Assembly (NCBI GenBank): GCA_964019425.1
Contig: OZ025788.1
Location: 992,001-1,056,000, forward strand
DNA from: Flectonema sp. DT1601
Taxonomy: Eukaryota > Euglenozoa > Diplonemea > Diplonemida > Diplonemidae
Length of the DNA: 64,000 nucleotides
Direction of reading: 5' to 3'
Part shown: positions 42,123-54,300 of the stretch, piece by piece
How positions within the stretch are numbered: the first letter of the stretch is position 1
How the letters are laid out: the number at the start of each line of letters is the position of its first letter
Program-made: the position numbers and the translations under genes
Notes under the pieces: generated by a model
What the model was told of the DNA's origin: nothing
Seen by the model: the letters and a program-made list of their open reading frames with translations, nothing else
Database searches by the model: none

Positions 42123-43940
42123 CTACAGCTTGCTAGTAAATCCGTATAATTCAGGTTTGTACCACTGTTTGATTACTTCATTAATTAAGACGGCTAGCTG
42201 GTCTTTACCATCACTGCTGTTGGATACTAATTCTGAGTAATATTTAATTTTTGGTTCCGTTCCAGAAGTTCTAATAGTGACAACAGCACCATTCGCAAAT
42301 GTGAAGGAAATCATGTTCGCTGGAGACCAATCTTCTACACTAGTGACATCAATGTTAGCAAGAGACTTTGGGTGAGTCGACGTGTTATTCCAATTGCGAA
42401 GTGCTGCAAACATCGCATCAGTTTTTGTAGAAGATGGGGATAGTAAATAGCCGTTCTGAGTCGTATGTTGACCATATTTTTTACTCAACTCTGAAACATA
42501 CTGCTTTAGTGTACTTCCGTTGGAGTAGGTCTCACCAATTAGTTGAGCTGCGAATATCGCTGCAGAAACACCGTCCTTGTCTTGGACACCTGGAGGTCCG
42601 ACCATGTACCCTAAGGCCTCTTCGAAGGCAAACAGTATGTGATTTTTTGGATTTTCAAGAAGTAAATCCCTCGCCTTCCCTCCAATATATTTAAACCCAG
42701 TGAGAGTAGTGTGGTGTGTGAAGCCTTCTTTTGTTGCCATAGTTCCTAAGAATCTGCTACTCACAATACTTGCAATAGTGTGACATGAAGACAATGGGAT
42801 GTTTGGATTTTGTTGTTTAAATATTTGAACAGAGTACGCACCTAACATGGTACCGATGTCATTCCCAGAGAATCGATGCCATGACTCATCTGATGGCGAG
42901 TATTCTGCGATTGCTAAACGATCAGCATCGGGATCGTTTGCAAGAACAACACGACATCCGTTTTTTTCAGCAAATTTCATCGCCAGATTCAACACGCCCT
43001 TCTCTTCAGGATTTGGGAAACTCGCTGTTGGGAAATCCGGATTTGGATCACCCTGCTCTGGAACCACTAGTAACTCTGCTAATCCATCGTACCTTTCAAA
43101 AGCTTTCTTTACAACTTCTGTTCCAACTCCATGAACTGGAGTATAAACAATTCTCCCAGCAGAATATTTCATAGGCTGGATCTGAGTGTGTAAGTTCTCA
43201 ATGTACTGAAATACTTGTGCGTCGTAAAATGGAGTTTTTCCACCTGAAGGAGATTTTAAAAACCCACCTCTGGAACTGATATATGTTGGCAAACTGATAG
43301 GTAGTCGAGACTGTGGTGTGGAAGCGTATTTTTGAACTGGTTTTTGATCAGTCTGAGTGAAGGCAGCAGACCAAGGCTGGCGATTAGAATTAATAAACTT
43401 CTCAATGTGTGAATCTAAAGGTGGTGATATCTGAACACCATCAGACCAGTAAAGTTTATAACCATTATCAGTCTTTGGATTATGAGATGCTGTGATCATT
43501 ATTCCAAAATCAGCACCTTTTTGTATTACCGCAAACGGCACAAGTGGAGTTGGTACTATCTTCTCAAACAGGTAGACGTCTCCTCCGGCAAACTCAACAA
43601 CTTTTTTTGTAATTGTCGCCCATCTGTCAGAGTTATACCTTGCATCGTATCCAATTACACATGTTATTTTTGTTTTCTTTGTGACTTCTTTAATGTACGC
43701 AGCCACTCCTTGTGTTGCCTGAATAATCGTCAAATCGTTCATCCGACTCGGACCGGGTCCCATCTGAGATCGGAGTCCAGCTGTTCCGAATCGCATGGCC
43801 TTTGATGGATCGAACATTTGATTTAATTCCTTAATGTTTTTATCTTTAACAGCTCTCTCGATTTCACTTCGTGTCAATGCGTTTGGATCCCATTTCAACC
43901 ATTGAGAAGCATAAGAATATAGCTCTTCTGGTGTAGACAT
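42123..43940 (-). CDS. Phosphoglucomutase/phosphopentomutase, PGM2 type
   Basis: Single exon, 605 aa, TAG stop. All alpha-D-phosphohexomutase motifs are present: FGTAGLRSQMGPG near the N terminus, the catalytic phosphoserine loop TASHNPKTDNGYK, the metal-binding loop DPDADRLAIAE, the sugar-specificity loop FAFEEALGYM and the phosphate-binding RTSGTEPKIKYY. Length and the GLR/EEALGY forms fit the PGM2 branch, which interconverts ribose-1/5-phosphate and glucose-1/6-phosphate in the cytosol. ATG 43940 (MSTPEELYSY) is chosen over an upstream in-frame codon because acceptor TTTCCCCTCAATCAG (AG 43950-43951) ends nine bases before it. Only 106 nt separate this ATG from the stop codon of the preceding gene, with a T-rich tract in between. 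Confidence 0.94.
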   Translation of the reverse strand: MSTPEELYSYASQWLKWDPNALTRSEIERAVKDKNIKELNQMFDPSKAMRFGTAGLRSQMGPGPSRMNDLTIIQATQGVAAYIKEVTKKTKITCVIGYDARYNSDRWATITKKVVEFAGGDVYLFEKIVPTPLVPFAVIQKGADFGIMITASHNPKTDNGYKLYWSDGVQISPPLDSHIEKFINSNRQPWSAAFTQTDQKPVQKYASTPQSRLPISLPTYISSRGGFLKSPSGGKTPFYDAQVFQYIENLHTQIQPMKYSAGRIVYTPVHGVGTEVVKKAFERYDGLAELLVVPEQGDPNPDFPTASFPNPEEKGVLNLAMKFAEKNGCRVVLANDPDADRLAIAEYSPSDESWHRFSGNDIGTMLGAYSVQIFKQQNPNIPLSSCHTIASIVSSRFLGTMATKEGFTHHTTLTGFKYIGGKARDLLLENPKNHILFAFEEALGYMVGPPGVQDKDGVSAAIFAAQLIGETYSNGSTLKQYVSELSKKYGQHTTQNGYLLSPSSTKTDAMFAALRNWNNTSTHPKSLANIDVTSVEDWSPANMISFTFANGAVVTIRTSGTEPKIKYYSELVSNSSDGKDQLAVLINEVIKQWYKPELYGFTSKL

Positions 43941-44046
43941 GTTGAACTGCTGATTGAGGGGAAACAAAAACTTTTATAAAAAAAAAAAAATATATAAAAA
44001 AAAATCCCAAATACATTAACAAAGAAAAATACTTTTTATTCTCCCA

Positions 44047-44424
44047 TTATAAATCATCATCATACGAAGACTGCCATTGTTTTACGATAATAATAAATTC
44101 CTCATAAGCAGTTCCCGCAAATATGTACGGCGCGCAAACCAATTCATCATTTGCATCGCTAATTGAGAATAGCTCTTTCGCTAGTCCTTCCATTGTTAAA
44201 ATATCATTTGTTTTAAAGAGCGGATCTAATATATCATTTTCAATCATGTCGCAGTATTTCTTATAAATTTCTGTATAAACATGTTGGTGTTCCCGATTGC
44301 TATCAGTATCAATAAATACAGTATTAACCATTGCTATTTCATGCATGAATCTACTAATACATTGCTGGACAGCATCACTACGAAAGTGATCCTCAACTAT
44401 TTCTATAGAGGATGATAAAGGCAT
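44047..44424 (-). CDS. ARL2BP/BART-domain protein
   Basis: Single exon, 125 aa, essentially one BART domain as in ARL2BP and the N terminus of CFAP36: IEIVEDHFRSDAVQQCISRF, then YTEIYKKYCDMIENDILDPL, LAKELFSISDANDELVCAPY and a final helix. Relatives bind the small GTPase ARL2 or ARL3 and act in mitochondria, centrosomes or cilia. ATG 44424 (MPLSSSIE) is the first in-frame Met; the frame is open upstream but with no earlier ATG. An acceptor (CTTCCAAACAG, AG 44515-44516) lies about 90 nt upstream, and the leader holds a tiny ORF (44484-44495). Confidence 0.75.
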   Translation of the reverse strand: MPLSSSIEIVEDHFRSDAVQQCISRFMHEIAMVNTVFIDTDSNREHQHVYTEIYKKYCDMIENDILDPLFKTNDILTMEGLAKELFSISDANDELVCAPYIFAGTAYEEFIIIVKQWQSSYDDDL

Positions 44425-44483
44425 CTTATGATATGAAATAATCACTGGAGGGTGTAAATTAAATAATAATTTTTTTTGTTTGA

Positions 44484-44495
44484 TCAATCGTCCAT
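44484..44495 (-). promoter_or_regulatory. Minimal upstream ORF in leader of the BART-domain gene
   Basis: ATG GAC GAT TGA sits between the leader acceptor and the main ATG, so scanning ribosomes would meet it first. Its context (ACAATGG) is good. It might dampen translation; this is inference. Confidence 0.4.
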
Positions 44496-44777
44496 TGTAT
44501 CTGTTACGTAATATCTGTTTGGAAGAAAAAGAAGAAAAATAATTAGTTTAAATTGATATTTTCGAAGTGTTTTTAAGTCTCAACAGACTAGCTGGATTAC
44601 TGAAATCGAGTTTGTAACTAACGCGATGGAATTCAACGAGGGGGTAGAAAAAAAACCGATGAGCAAGAACAGGACAACATCCTTACTTGACAGGCGAACG
44701 TAGCATCATTTGGTAAGTGTAACCGTCCACACTCACTATAAGTCGTTGTTGCAAATATCTTATAAGTAATAAAACAA

Positions 44778-45057
44778 TTACTTACCACCACCACTACCTC
44801 CTCCCATTTTTAATGAGTGCCCAAGAGCGACCTGTTTTATTTAATTTTGCTTATTCAAACAAAGCGTGATTATTAAAAATAGAGCAGCATACCTTATGCT
44901 CGATATTTGAATTGAGTGCTCTTATACCTAACACAAGCTGAGCATTCTCTTGTTTAAGCGCCTTATTGCGATCCATTGCTTGACCGAAAAATGAGTCTAA
45001 CTCTTTCCCGAGAGTCACTGGTAACTTGATTACTTTTTTAACTTTTTGAGCCGGCAT
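44778..45057 (-). CDS. Small coiled-coil protein
   Basis: Exons 44893-45057 and 44778-44831 with a 61-nt intron (donor GTATGC, acceptor AATAAAACAG), 72 aa. The basic start MPAQKVKKVIKLPV is followed by an amphipathic helix with LDSFFGQAMDRNKALKQEN and LVLGIRALNSNI. After the splice come VALGHSLKMG and a Gly-rich end GGGSGGGK. The spacing suggests a short coiled coil and perhaps a subunit of a cytoskeletal or vesicle complex. No family was recognised. The ORF is short, but the donor and acceptor are of local type and join in phase. A GTAAGT at the stop codon could be a further donor, but I found no acceptor in correct phase. Confidence 0.5.
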
Positions 45058-47895
45058 TTTGATGTGTGTAGTGTAGCTTTGTGGTTTTATTATAATAAAA
45101 TAAAAAAAAAACGTAAATTATTTAATTTAACCCCGACAGAAATATTGAAAAACCAAAGCCAATAGACTATTTGAACTTGGTAGAATGACAACAACTTACA
45201 AACACAATATGAATCTTAATAAGATAGAAGTAGGAACAGAGAAATAGAAAAAGTTGGTTTGCTCTCTCTGCAGAAATATTTCTCATTCCCTTTTTTTTTT
45301 TTTTTTTTTTCTTATGGGGAAAGTAAAAAATTTAATCACGTCTCTTCATCTTTTTTAGGAAAAACTAGTGTTATTATCTTTCACTTGTTTGAATCTCGTC
45401 GATGTCTTCTACATCGCAATCTTTTTTTTTTTTTTTAAAAAAAAATGAAACCACCGATTAGATCCGAGTTGGGGGGAAAAACAAGAACACGCAGTTGTCT
45501 TTTACTCACAGAAAAAACATGAAAAGAACGCATAAAGATCGCTGTGGGAAAGAGCTCAAAGTACCACAATAAGTATCAATCCTGCCTGGGAAGCACAAGA
45601 CGAGATAGCTGTAAGGGCAGAAGACAAAACAAGATAAAGTGAATGGGGAAATAAAATAAACTTTGTCTGTGAATACAATTTCAGACATCTGCTTTGAAAT
45701 CGAAAAAGGTCAACACAACCTTTTCTAAATGGAAAGGACACTGCGAGTCTTCACTATGATTGCGCAGCCTAAATGATGGGAATTTTTTTTTAACTCTTAG
45801 CTCGTAAAAATTGCTGGAATTTGAATGACACAGGAAAACGGGAGAACAATAAAAAAAAAAAAAAAAAAAATGACTTCTTTACAAAGACAGCGAGGAGTGA
45901 AAGAAAAAAAGTTTTTTTTCCGTTCTTTATACCATATCTGGAATTTCCAGTTCTGCGATTCGCTTGAAAAAAAAATTCTCTAAATTCAAATTCTGTTGTT
46001 TTTTTTTATTGGCCCACCTTTGATTGATGTCTCTGTGGGAGTTTTTTTTTTTTTTTTTTTTTTTTCTTTTTTTCCCCTTCCTCAAAAACATAGAACACCA
46101 TCCCAGGTTAGTATTTATGTTCATTAGCTAATTCAGAGAAACCCCACAAAAAACCATTCAGATAAGCCTTATTATATTTTGTTGATCGCAGCTAGTTTTA
46201 CTGACGCACAGGGAAATAGATAACATAACATAATAAATAAACGGCTCTTAATCTGAATAGTTTCTTCTCCGACTTCGTCGGTGCAAAAAAAAAAAACGAA
46301 CACCAACAAATATTTTTTTTCGGATCATTTAGGGGATTCGAACATCAGCATAAAATATTAATAAGACGTAATTGTCTCTGCAGGGATTTTTCAAAGTACA
46401 AAAAGCTGAGAAAACGGAGAAAGGGAAACAAAAGACACAATTAGCATATGATAGCTCCTATATGAGTTTATTGTAAAAAAAAAAAAAAAAAAAAGAGAAA
46501 AAGAGAAAAAGAGAAAAAAAAATGCATTTCAAGAAAACAAGATAAAACATTAAATAAATTATTGTGGCTGTTCTCAACAATGCAGTAGTGGAAAAAACGT
46601 AGTTTTCAGGCTGTAATCATATCTACTTCGACCCTTTTTTTTTGGTCTTCAAAAAAGTTCAAGGGACTTTATTTCAAAGTCTGGCACATCAGTTCCAATA
46701 GTGGTTCTCGTTTTTTAAAATAATAATAATAAATATAAATATAAATATAAACAAATAATAAACAAGTATCCAATGAAGGCTATGTGCGGTTCAACGGGAA
46801 CGGGACAGCGTTCAATGTCTTCTTCCTCTTTCTTTTTTTTTTTTTCCCCCTTTTCTCTCTCCTTTTTCTTTTTTTTTTTCCCTTTTGAACGCAAATACAC
46901 CAGTTTGCCCAATAAATGGCCAGAGGCTGCTACAAATTCCCTTACACGACCACATTAAGAAAAAGTTTTATACTTCACCAGCTAGTAACATTACTTGTTG
47001 CTCAAGGGGAGAATCGCTGTTGCGTTCCTCTAGTCTTGAGTGAGGGCAGCTGAAGACAGTTTATCGCGTTACAGACGCTATACCGCCAACGAAATTTTGA
47101 CTGTTGTAACGTGTTAGGCAATATATATACCTACATAAGGACAATAAGACAGATAAAAGAAGGAAAAGAAGAGATACGTAGCCCAGCTGCTGCTTCTTGT
47201 AGCTCGCAGCTGTCGGCAGGTACTCTCAAGAGGGATGATCACAACAAAATGTAACTCGTTCACGTATACAATAAAATATTAGGGCTTCATCCCTTTTTCT
47301 TCTTTTTGTATCTGTCGTTCGTAATTAGACGTAATAAGAATAGTAATAATTACTGAAATCAGATAATTCGATTCTCGGCACACTGACAGCCAGGTTTTTC
47401 ATTTCTTGTTACTGAAGAGAGAATAATACTCCCCCTCAATGAAAAAATAAAAAAAAGTTCAATTAACCTCGCTGGGTCCAAGTATGCTACTTGAGTAATT
47501 CAGTTTGTTTGTTCTTTTTTTTTTTTTTCTTTGTTCTTCCCATTCGTGAAATCCACTCGAATACAGCCGACGTTAAACTTTTAGCTCGCACATGTTTAAT
47601 TTGTAAGGCAACGTGTTTATGTTGTTGGCTAACATAACTTGAAAAATCTGAACAATAATTTGGGGGCTGAGAATACAGATTTAAAAGTAATCAAAAAAAG
47701 ACAAAGGAGAAAAGACTGTACATAACTTTCATACAGTAAGCCGAGTCAATTTCAAAATGAAAAACAATTTGTGTGAATACTTCTATTTCCACATCGGCTA
47801 CTGAAAAAGAAAAATAGAAAAGAAACGAAAAGACAAGACAAGATAGATATTCCAGTTTGTTTCTGTGAGCGAGGTATTTGTTTGGCCACAAAAAT

Positions 47896-47931
<36 letters not shown>

Positions 47932-48340
47932 GGAGGAAAGAGGGAAGGTAACTTGATACTGTAATTAAATATAAAGCAACTTGAAACTGGCTAAAACTAA
48001 AATAGGGTTGCCATGTAATATAATAACAACAGTTGGTATACGCGCTGTTGAATATGGGGCACGTACTTCACGTTGAGGGGTTGGGGGGGGAACACAATGA
48101 AAGAACAATAACACAACAAACTGAACAAAAATAAAGCAAAATAGCAGGGTGGGGGGTAGGAAGATGGAAAGAAGAAAAAAAAAATAAAAAGAAGCAATGC
48201 CTCTCTTCTTTCTTTATTTTTTTTTTTTTTTTCCCCTACTCCCACGAACGCCCCAAAAAAGTAAAGGAAAAAAGAAAACAGTAAGACAAAACGAACTGAC
48301 GGAATCTCTACAGAAGATTCTCCGATAAGAATACTACTCA
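45058..48340. other. 3.3-kb gene-poor region
   Basis: No supported gene. A/T tracts dominate, including a very long A run at 47898-47928 and a (GAGAAA)n-like stretch at about 46494-46520. R1 repeat copy B lies at 46156-46284. Short hydrophobic frames reflect T-rich sequence. Confidence 0.6.
46156..46284. repeat. Dispersed repeat family R1, copy B (ends in CCGAC-TTC-GTCGG hairpin)
   Basis: Partner of 15322-15445, same strand. The terminal inverted pair CCGAC (46269-46273) and GTCGG (46277-46281) is fully conserved between copies while the loop changes from TAC to TTC. An A run follows directly, as in copy A. Confidence 0.6.
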
Positions 48341-51300
48341 TCAATCTACAATAACTTGCCTGACCGCTATTTCACCAGACCCACTGTGAGGTGTGTCTGG
48401 TGCAATATTGTCATATCCAACTTCCAACTTCAATCCCCGATGACTCTTCTTCTCCATCGACAATCCCGGAACTGGCGCTGGCGGTGGAGAACTCTGACCA
48501 ACATACTGAGACTGTTTTATTTATTTTATTTTTTTCTCTTCACATAATAATTAAATCAGATATTATTCAAACCTCCTGCTCATAGCTGCCGGACGCACTA
48601 CTTGCAGAAGAAGAGGTAAAGGTCTGTATTGGTTTATTTCTTTTTTAATTTTGTTAGCAAATAACAACCCAAATCATACAAATAACACATACATGATTTC
48701 TACTTACATTTATACCCTGATTGAGGTAAGAGTTTATTGAGGGTGGAGGTACGTTCCTCGAGCTGTCTGGAGGGGTAGCTGGTTCTACATTAGTACTGGC
48801 GGCTTGCTGTATAAAGTTATTTATATATGATGATAACGTAAAGTAAATATTCACACATTATAACACATAAAACACATACAGCAGATGGTTGTGGAATTGG
48901 TAAGTCTCCGAGTTCCCGAAGACGTCTCCGACGGTCATTGCGTTCATCATCAGCGGCCTTAGCTGCGTGTTGAATAAGCGCCTGTTGTTGTCCTTGATGA
49001 TATTCTTCTTGAATTTGCAGCATCGTTTTGTCTTCGGAGAGACTAGTGGAATTTGGTACTGCGGTCACTTGTTCAGCAACTGGTGCTGACTGAACTTCTT
49101 CAGAAGTTTTATCAACCAACTCCACAGCATTGTGTGAAGCATCAGTTTGTGAAATATCAGACGATTTGACTTCAGTACTCTCAGGTACGGTCACTTGTTG
49201 ATGATTCTGTGCTGCTGGTGAAGTTAGAACTGGTGGTGCTGGCGGGCTGATTTCGGGGGTTTCAAAATCTGTTTGCAGACTAGCTATCGAGGGAAGGTTA
49301 AAACCATTCGTAGTTATCCCATTTACACTAACACCAGGTGTTGGTGAATGAAGTTTTTGAGGAAGAGAAACAGGCATCACATCAACTTCTGCAACCGACT
49401 GCGATGACAATCGACCCGCAGGAAGTGAATGCTGACGAACAGAAGCGGGAGGGAGACCTCGTTGGATTCGAAGAACCTTTATCTGCTCTTTTAGAATTAA
49501 GATCGTTTCCTTTAATGATCTGTTCTCACTTTGAACAATACGAAGTCTCTCATGAGCTATTCTCCTCGACCTTTCTGATTCTATAGAATTAGGAGAACCT
49601 GGTGACGCACTTGAGTAAGGACTTCCAGGAACAGTTTCTGACTCACAACATGAGCCATCATACCTCCCTTCTCGATATCCACAACTTCTTAAGACTCTTC
49701 TAAGGAGTGGTGTTGGTAGTCCTGTTTCTTTCAATTCACTAAATGTAACGTCAGAGAAATCTTTTATTCCTCTGATTGCTAATTGTTCAAATTTACTCAA
49801 ATCATTCTCACCAACTCCACAAACTACTAAAACAGATTTGAGATCGTCGCTCATCTGAGAAGGCGCTGGATTGCTGTTGGTGGTGTTGTTGGTGGTGTTA
49901 TTTGCGGCGTTATTTGCGGCGTTATTTTCTAGTTGTTTAATTTGATCTCTCAGCTGCTTCTCAGTATTCTGAGACTGAAGTTTTGTCGTTTCCAGTTCAT
50001 CGTTGATGTGCGTAACGAGAGTTTGTAGTTCGTTACATTTAACGTCGGATGCATTCAATTTTAATATTAAATCACTACTACTGCTGCTGGCAGTATTAAT
50101 GTAGTCACTGTTACTGTTATTAGTGTGAGTAGGTGATGACGTCTGTGGGAGCATCAGTGGCGTCTGTTGACCAGTTCGCTGGGCTACTTGCGAAGCGTCG
50201 AAAACTTGTGTAATTACTGCCGGACTCTGGGTAGTCTGAGATAAGTGTGTATTACCTTGAGGAGTTCCCATTTGAAACTGTTGCTGTCCTGACACTTGAG
50301 GAACAACTGGAGGGGTTGACGTCGACGGGAGTGGAGGTATCTGTGGAGTTCCCTGATTCTGCGAAGGCATTTGGCGAGTCCCCTGACTGTGGTCGTTCGT
50401 AGGTTGTGGAATCACTTGCTGAGGTTGCTCAATTTCCCGTTGGTTAGATTGTGAGAGCACCTGAGGCTGCTGACCCTGCGAGAGCATCTGTTGAGTCTCC
50501 TGGTGGTCAGATTGAGAGAGCACCTGAGGCTGTTGTTGGTTCTGTGCTGCTTGCTGAGCCCTCTGATGGTCAACATGTGGAATCATTTGAGACTGCTGTC
50601 CTTGTGGGATCACCTGAGTAGAACCTTGCTGTCCCTGTTGAGGAGTTCCTTGGTGTTCAGGGACTACTTGTGGGAACATCTGATCAGTTTGTGGAACTAC
50701 CTGTGGAGTACCCTGAGTGATTACTTTCTGGTCTTGAGGATGTGGAGTTATTTGAGGACTCACTTGAGGCTGGTCCGACTGTGGGAGAATAACCTGCTGC
50801 TGACTCTGCTGAGGCATTTGTGGAGTTCCTGGCTGTCCGTAGACCTGCGGGGGCATCTGGGGGGTGCCCTGTGCATTCTTCGGAGTCTGAGGTTGGTCAG
50901 GTTGTGGCATCTGCGGCGTACCCTGAAGCTGACTGGAGACCTGAGAAACTACATCCGGGTTACCTTCCAACTGATTAGGAGCGCTCTGAGACTGTTGACG
51001 CTGGAGTTCCATCTGTAAACCAGCCTGTTGGACGAGAGAAGTTTGGCTGCTGAGTGGAATGGAATCGTTTTCTGGTACCGGTCGCTGCAATCCATTCACA
51101 GCCGCACTACTGGAAACAGACTGAAGTGACATGTCAGCAACGTTCTGACTGCTGACCGACAAGCCCTGTTCATCAGCAACGGGTTGGAAGTTTGTAGCTA
51201 CAGGAACTGCAGGATTGCCCAGCCCTTGTCCAAATGTTGCGATCGACATCACATCCACATCACTTGGAACTTGAATGGTTTCTAAATTGAATCCACAAGA

Positions 51301-54300
51301 CTGGATTACATTCTTTAACACACCAGAGATGAATTTACTCTGATCTGAACTTTCAAATTGAATCACAATATCAGAACTAGTCGATGATACCACTAACATG
51401 TTTGATTGATGAGGACATGACATGCGAGTCACGTCCTTCAACTGTAGCTGTTCAATGATAACATCACTGGTACTGCGTAATAGTATTCCAGCATCAGATG
51501 TGATTTGAATAGAAGAAGGAATCCCTGGGACACCTGCCGCCTGAAAACAAATTACTTGACCTGTGCACTTTAGATTCGTTGAACTTCTATTTTCAATATA
51601 ACTCGAAGGTGAAGTCTTTGATGCGATCGTACTCAAAGATGACAACAACGAGGGAAAACTCTTATCATCTCCTGGGAGGGCTATCAATCCGGTACTTCGT
51701 TCAGACTTTTCAGAAGAAGAAATAATACTCAAGACTGTTCCCATTGTTTTGTTCGTAAAATAAAATGCGACGACATCACTCACTTCAGCTTTATGTACAA
51801 TCCCAGGCCGAACTGGGTCACCCTCCGGCATTGCGACAATAAAGGTCGACGCTGTTAATACCGCACAGCATTGAACACTACATGTTGTTGAATTGCAGTC
51901 AATAATACACAAAGGATTACCATAAATTGAAAATAACGATGACAACCATTTCTTGTCGTCATCTAAAATAACAGCAGCTAACCCTGTAACTGGGCACTCT
52001 GTACCAAGAGCGTAAGGAGCTATTGATGCGCGTCTTTTTTGAGGAGCAGTTCTGTGAGTTCGAAGTTCATCCAGGCTTTGCGTCTCTATATAATCAGCTG
52101 ACAGTACTCTTGCCTGTAGAATGCTCTGCAATACAGATAACAAACTTGGTACGTCCGTGTCAGTTACTGAGAACCACATGTCTGGATCTCCTATTTTGCT
52201 AGTCAGTAAGAAATGCTGAGTCGAGAAATATATAATTTCTTTGATCTGCTCGTGAGGTAAGAATCGCTTGACTTGACGGCCACTAGGCTGAGTGAGATCA
52301 CAGGCAACAATAAAGTGAGCTGTAACGATAAGAGTGCGGTGATGACTTATAAATGATCCGACGGGGTTGACGACATCCTTGTGTCGATCTACAGAAGCTT
52401 TGTATAAAATTATACAATTCGCAAGACTTTGATCGCAGTTTGGTGGATTTGGAACTCTCTCCAAGCAGCTCAACTTTTGCATCGCCTCCAATGACAGAGG
52501 AGTAGCACTGTTTAGCAACGTTGGAGAAACAGGCGGACTTTCCCCAGAGTCGTACTTCTTTCCTTTTAATGCGCTATTCAATCTCATTGGGGATTGTATA
52601 TCAGATGATCGTGAGTCTTTTCTTTCAAGAGGGGAGTCAGCGAGTTGCTGTAATTCATGAGGTGCTACTTTTCTAATAATTACAACATCCGAATGAGAGA
52701 TTTCTTTCCAAACTGCTTCAGCTACTTCAATAAAACGACTCTGACTCACTTCTTGTTGCATTCCTCTGGTACATTGTGAAAATAATATATCATCTTCATA
52801 CTGATTACCCCTGACTAATATTTGAAAATATGGTCGTTCTTCAACGCCTTCTATGGAGGCGTAGAGGATTTCTTGTATCTTAGAAAAGTGAAGTGTAGAT
52901 TTTATTTCAGAACCATCAGGAAGATAAACCAATAAAGCATCGTGAGTGAGTACCAACAAACGATTAGTTGTCGCTCCGCTTTGTTGTTGATGCTTGACAA
53001 TCATTCTCATGAATGAGAGAGTTTCGGTATCCGGTAGATCTTTCATCCATGATGGACGGGCTAGTATTGGGATCTTTGATCCCATAGGTGTATTACCTCG
53101 ACTCGGTATCGGTGATTCACCCTCTCGAATTACTCTCAAATTATTTCCATTCGCACGTGCTATTCTCGACATTAAATCGCAAAGTTTATTTGTTTCACTG
53201 ACGGTATCCAATCCGGTGTATTCATTTCTGCTGTCGTTTACTAGTTCCACTGTAATGGATCCCATAATTATCTTTTTACCGTCCACCATTTTTATTGTCA
53301 TCAGTTGTCCAAATTTCATTGAGGTTATCATTGCTTTTTCTGGTACGGTTGCGAAATTTATTCCGGTTCCCGTTATCAGTAGAGCAGCACGTTGCGTTTG
53401 CTTATCGGAAGTCGTCACGTCAACGATTCTTGCGTATCTGTTTTTTTTTTTTTTGTTTTTTTTTTTGAGTATTTTGTTTTTCTTTGTTTTAGATAAAATA
53501 AAAACACAACCTCCTGATAGAGATAACACATACCTTATGCTATGATTAGGTTCATTAAATGCTGAGAAAACACCCGAAAGCTTTATAGGTGGAGGTAGGA
53601 GCTGAGGTGTTGAAGTTGAGGGTGCTGTGCTATACATCGAAGAATTGAAAGATTCATTCGGAGATCCAACCTCAGAGACAAGAGCACCGAAGGCAGTGTC
53701 AACAGGTGGACATGACTTTCCTCGATTTTTACCTTGTACCGAAGGATATCCTTGAGTACTTGTTGCGGGGGATGACGGTGATAAGCTGGCAGTTGGCGAG
53801 CTACTTTTACTGCGAGATCTAAAACTATTTAAGGCCCGTGAAAGAGGAGATCCAGAATCTGACCCATCTGGACCTAGTGATCTACGCCGAACATCTAATC
53901 GTTTGTGAGGTGATTGGCTCTTTTCAGCTTTTCCTTTTTCAAGTTGAGCCTCAGCAGTCAACCTGTCAAGAGACGGAGCTTTGAAATATTTAACTGAAAC
54001 ACCGCGAGTATGTAGAATTTTACGAAGAACAGTCAGAAATGAATCTTGAGGTAGTGCTCCATTTCTTGGATCACTACATTGACTGAACATTAAATCACAC
54101 TCATCATGTCTTTGATTGTTTCGTTCAGTTGGATTAAATTTTAATAAAAACGAAAGCTGACCTGTTTTCGCATCTTCAAAATAAACCACTTCACGCATGG
54201 TGTCAATAGGAACAAATTTCTTAATCTTAGGAGGGTCCTTCAACTCACACAGTACTAAATTAGTGTACCGCAACACTAAAACTCTCTTTTGCCCAAACCC

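Noticed and set aside
44700-44777. A third exon of the small coiled-coil gene reading YLQQRLIVSVDGYTYQ
   Set aside because: The only GT-AG pair would be a 27-nt intron in the wrong phase.
2272-48343. TGA as a reassigned sense codon, suggested by readthrough-like frames in the lectin and SARAF-like genes
   Set aside because: The ABC transporter, paralog B, the HAD protein and the scaffold gene all end at family-appropriate lengths with TGA, so TGA is a normal stop.
50491-51018. 175-codon plus-strand frame
   Set aside because: Antisense shadow of the Gln/Pro-rich repeats of the scaffold gene.
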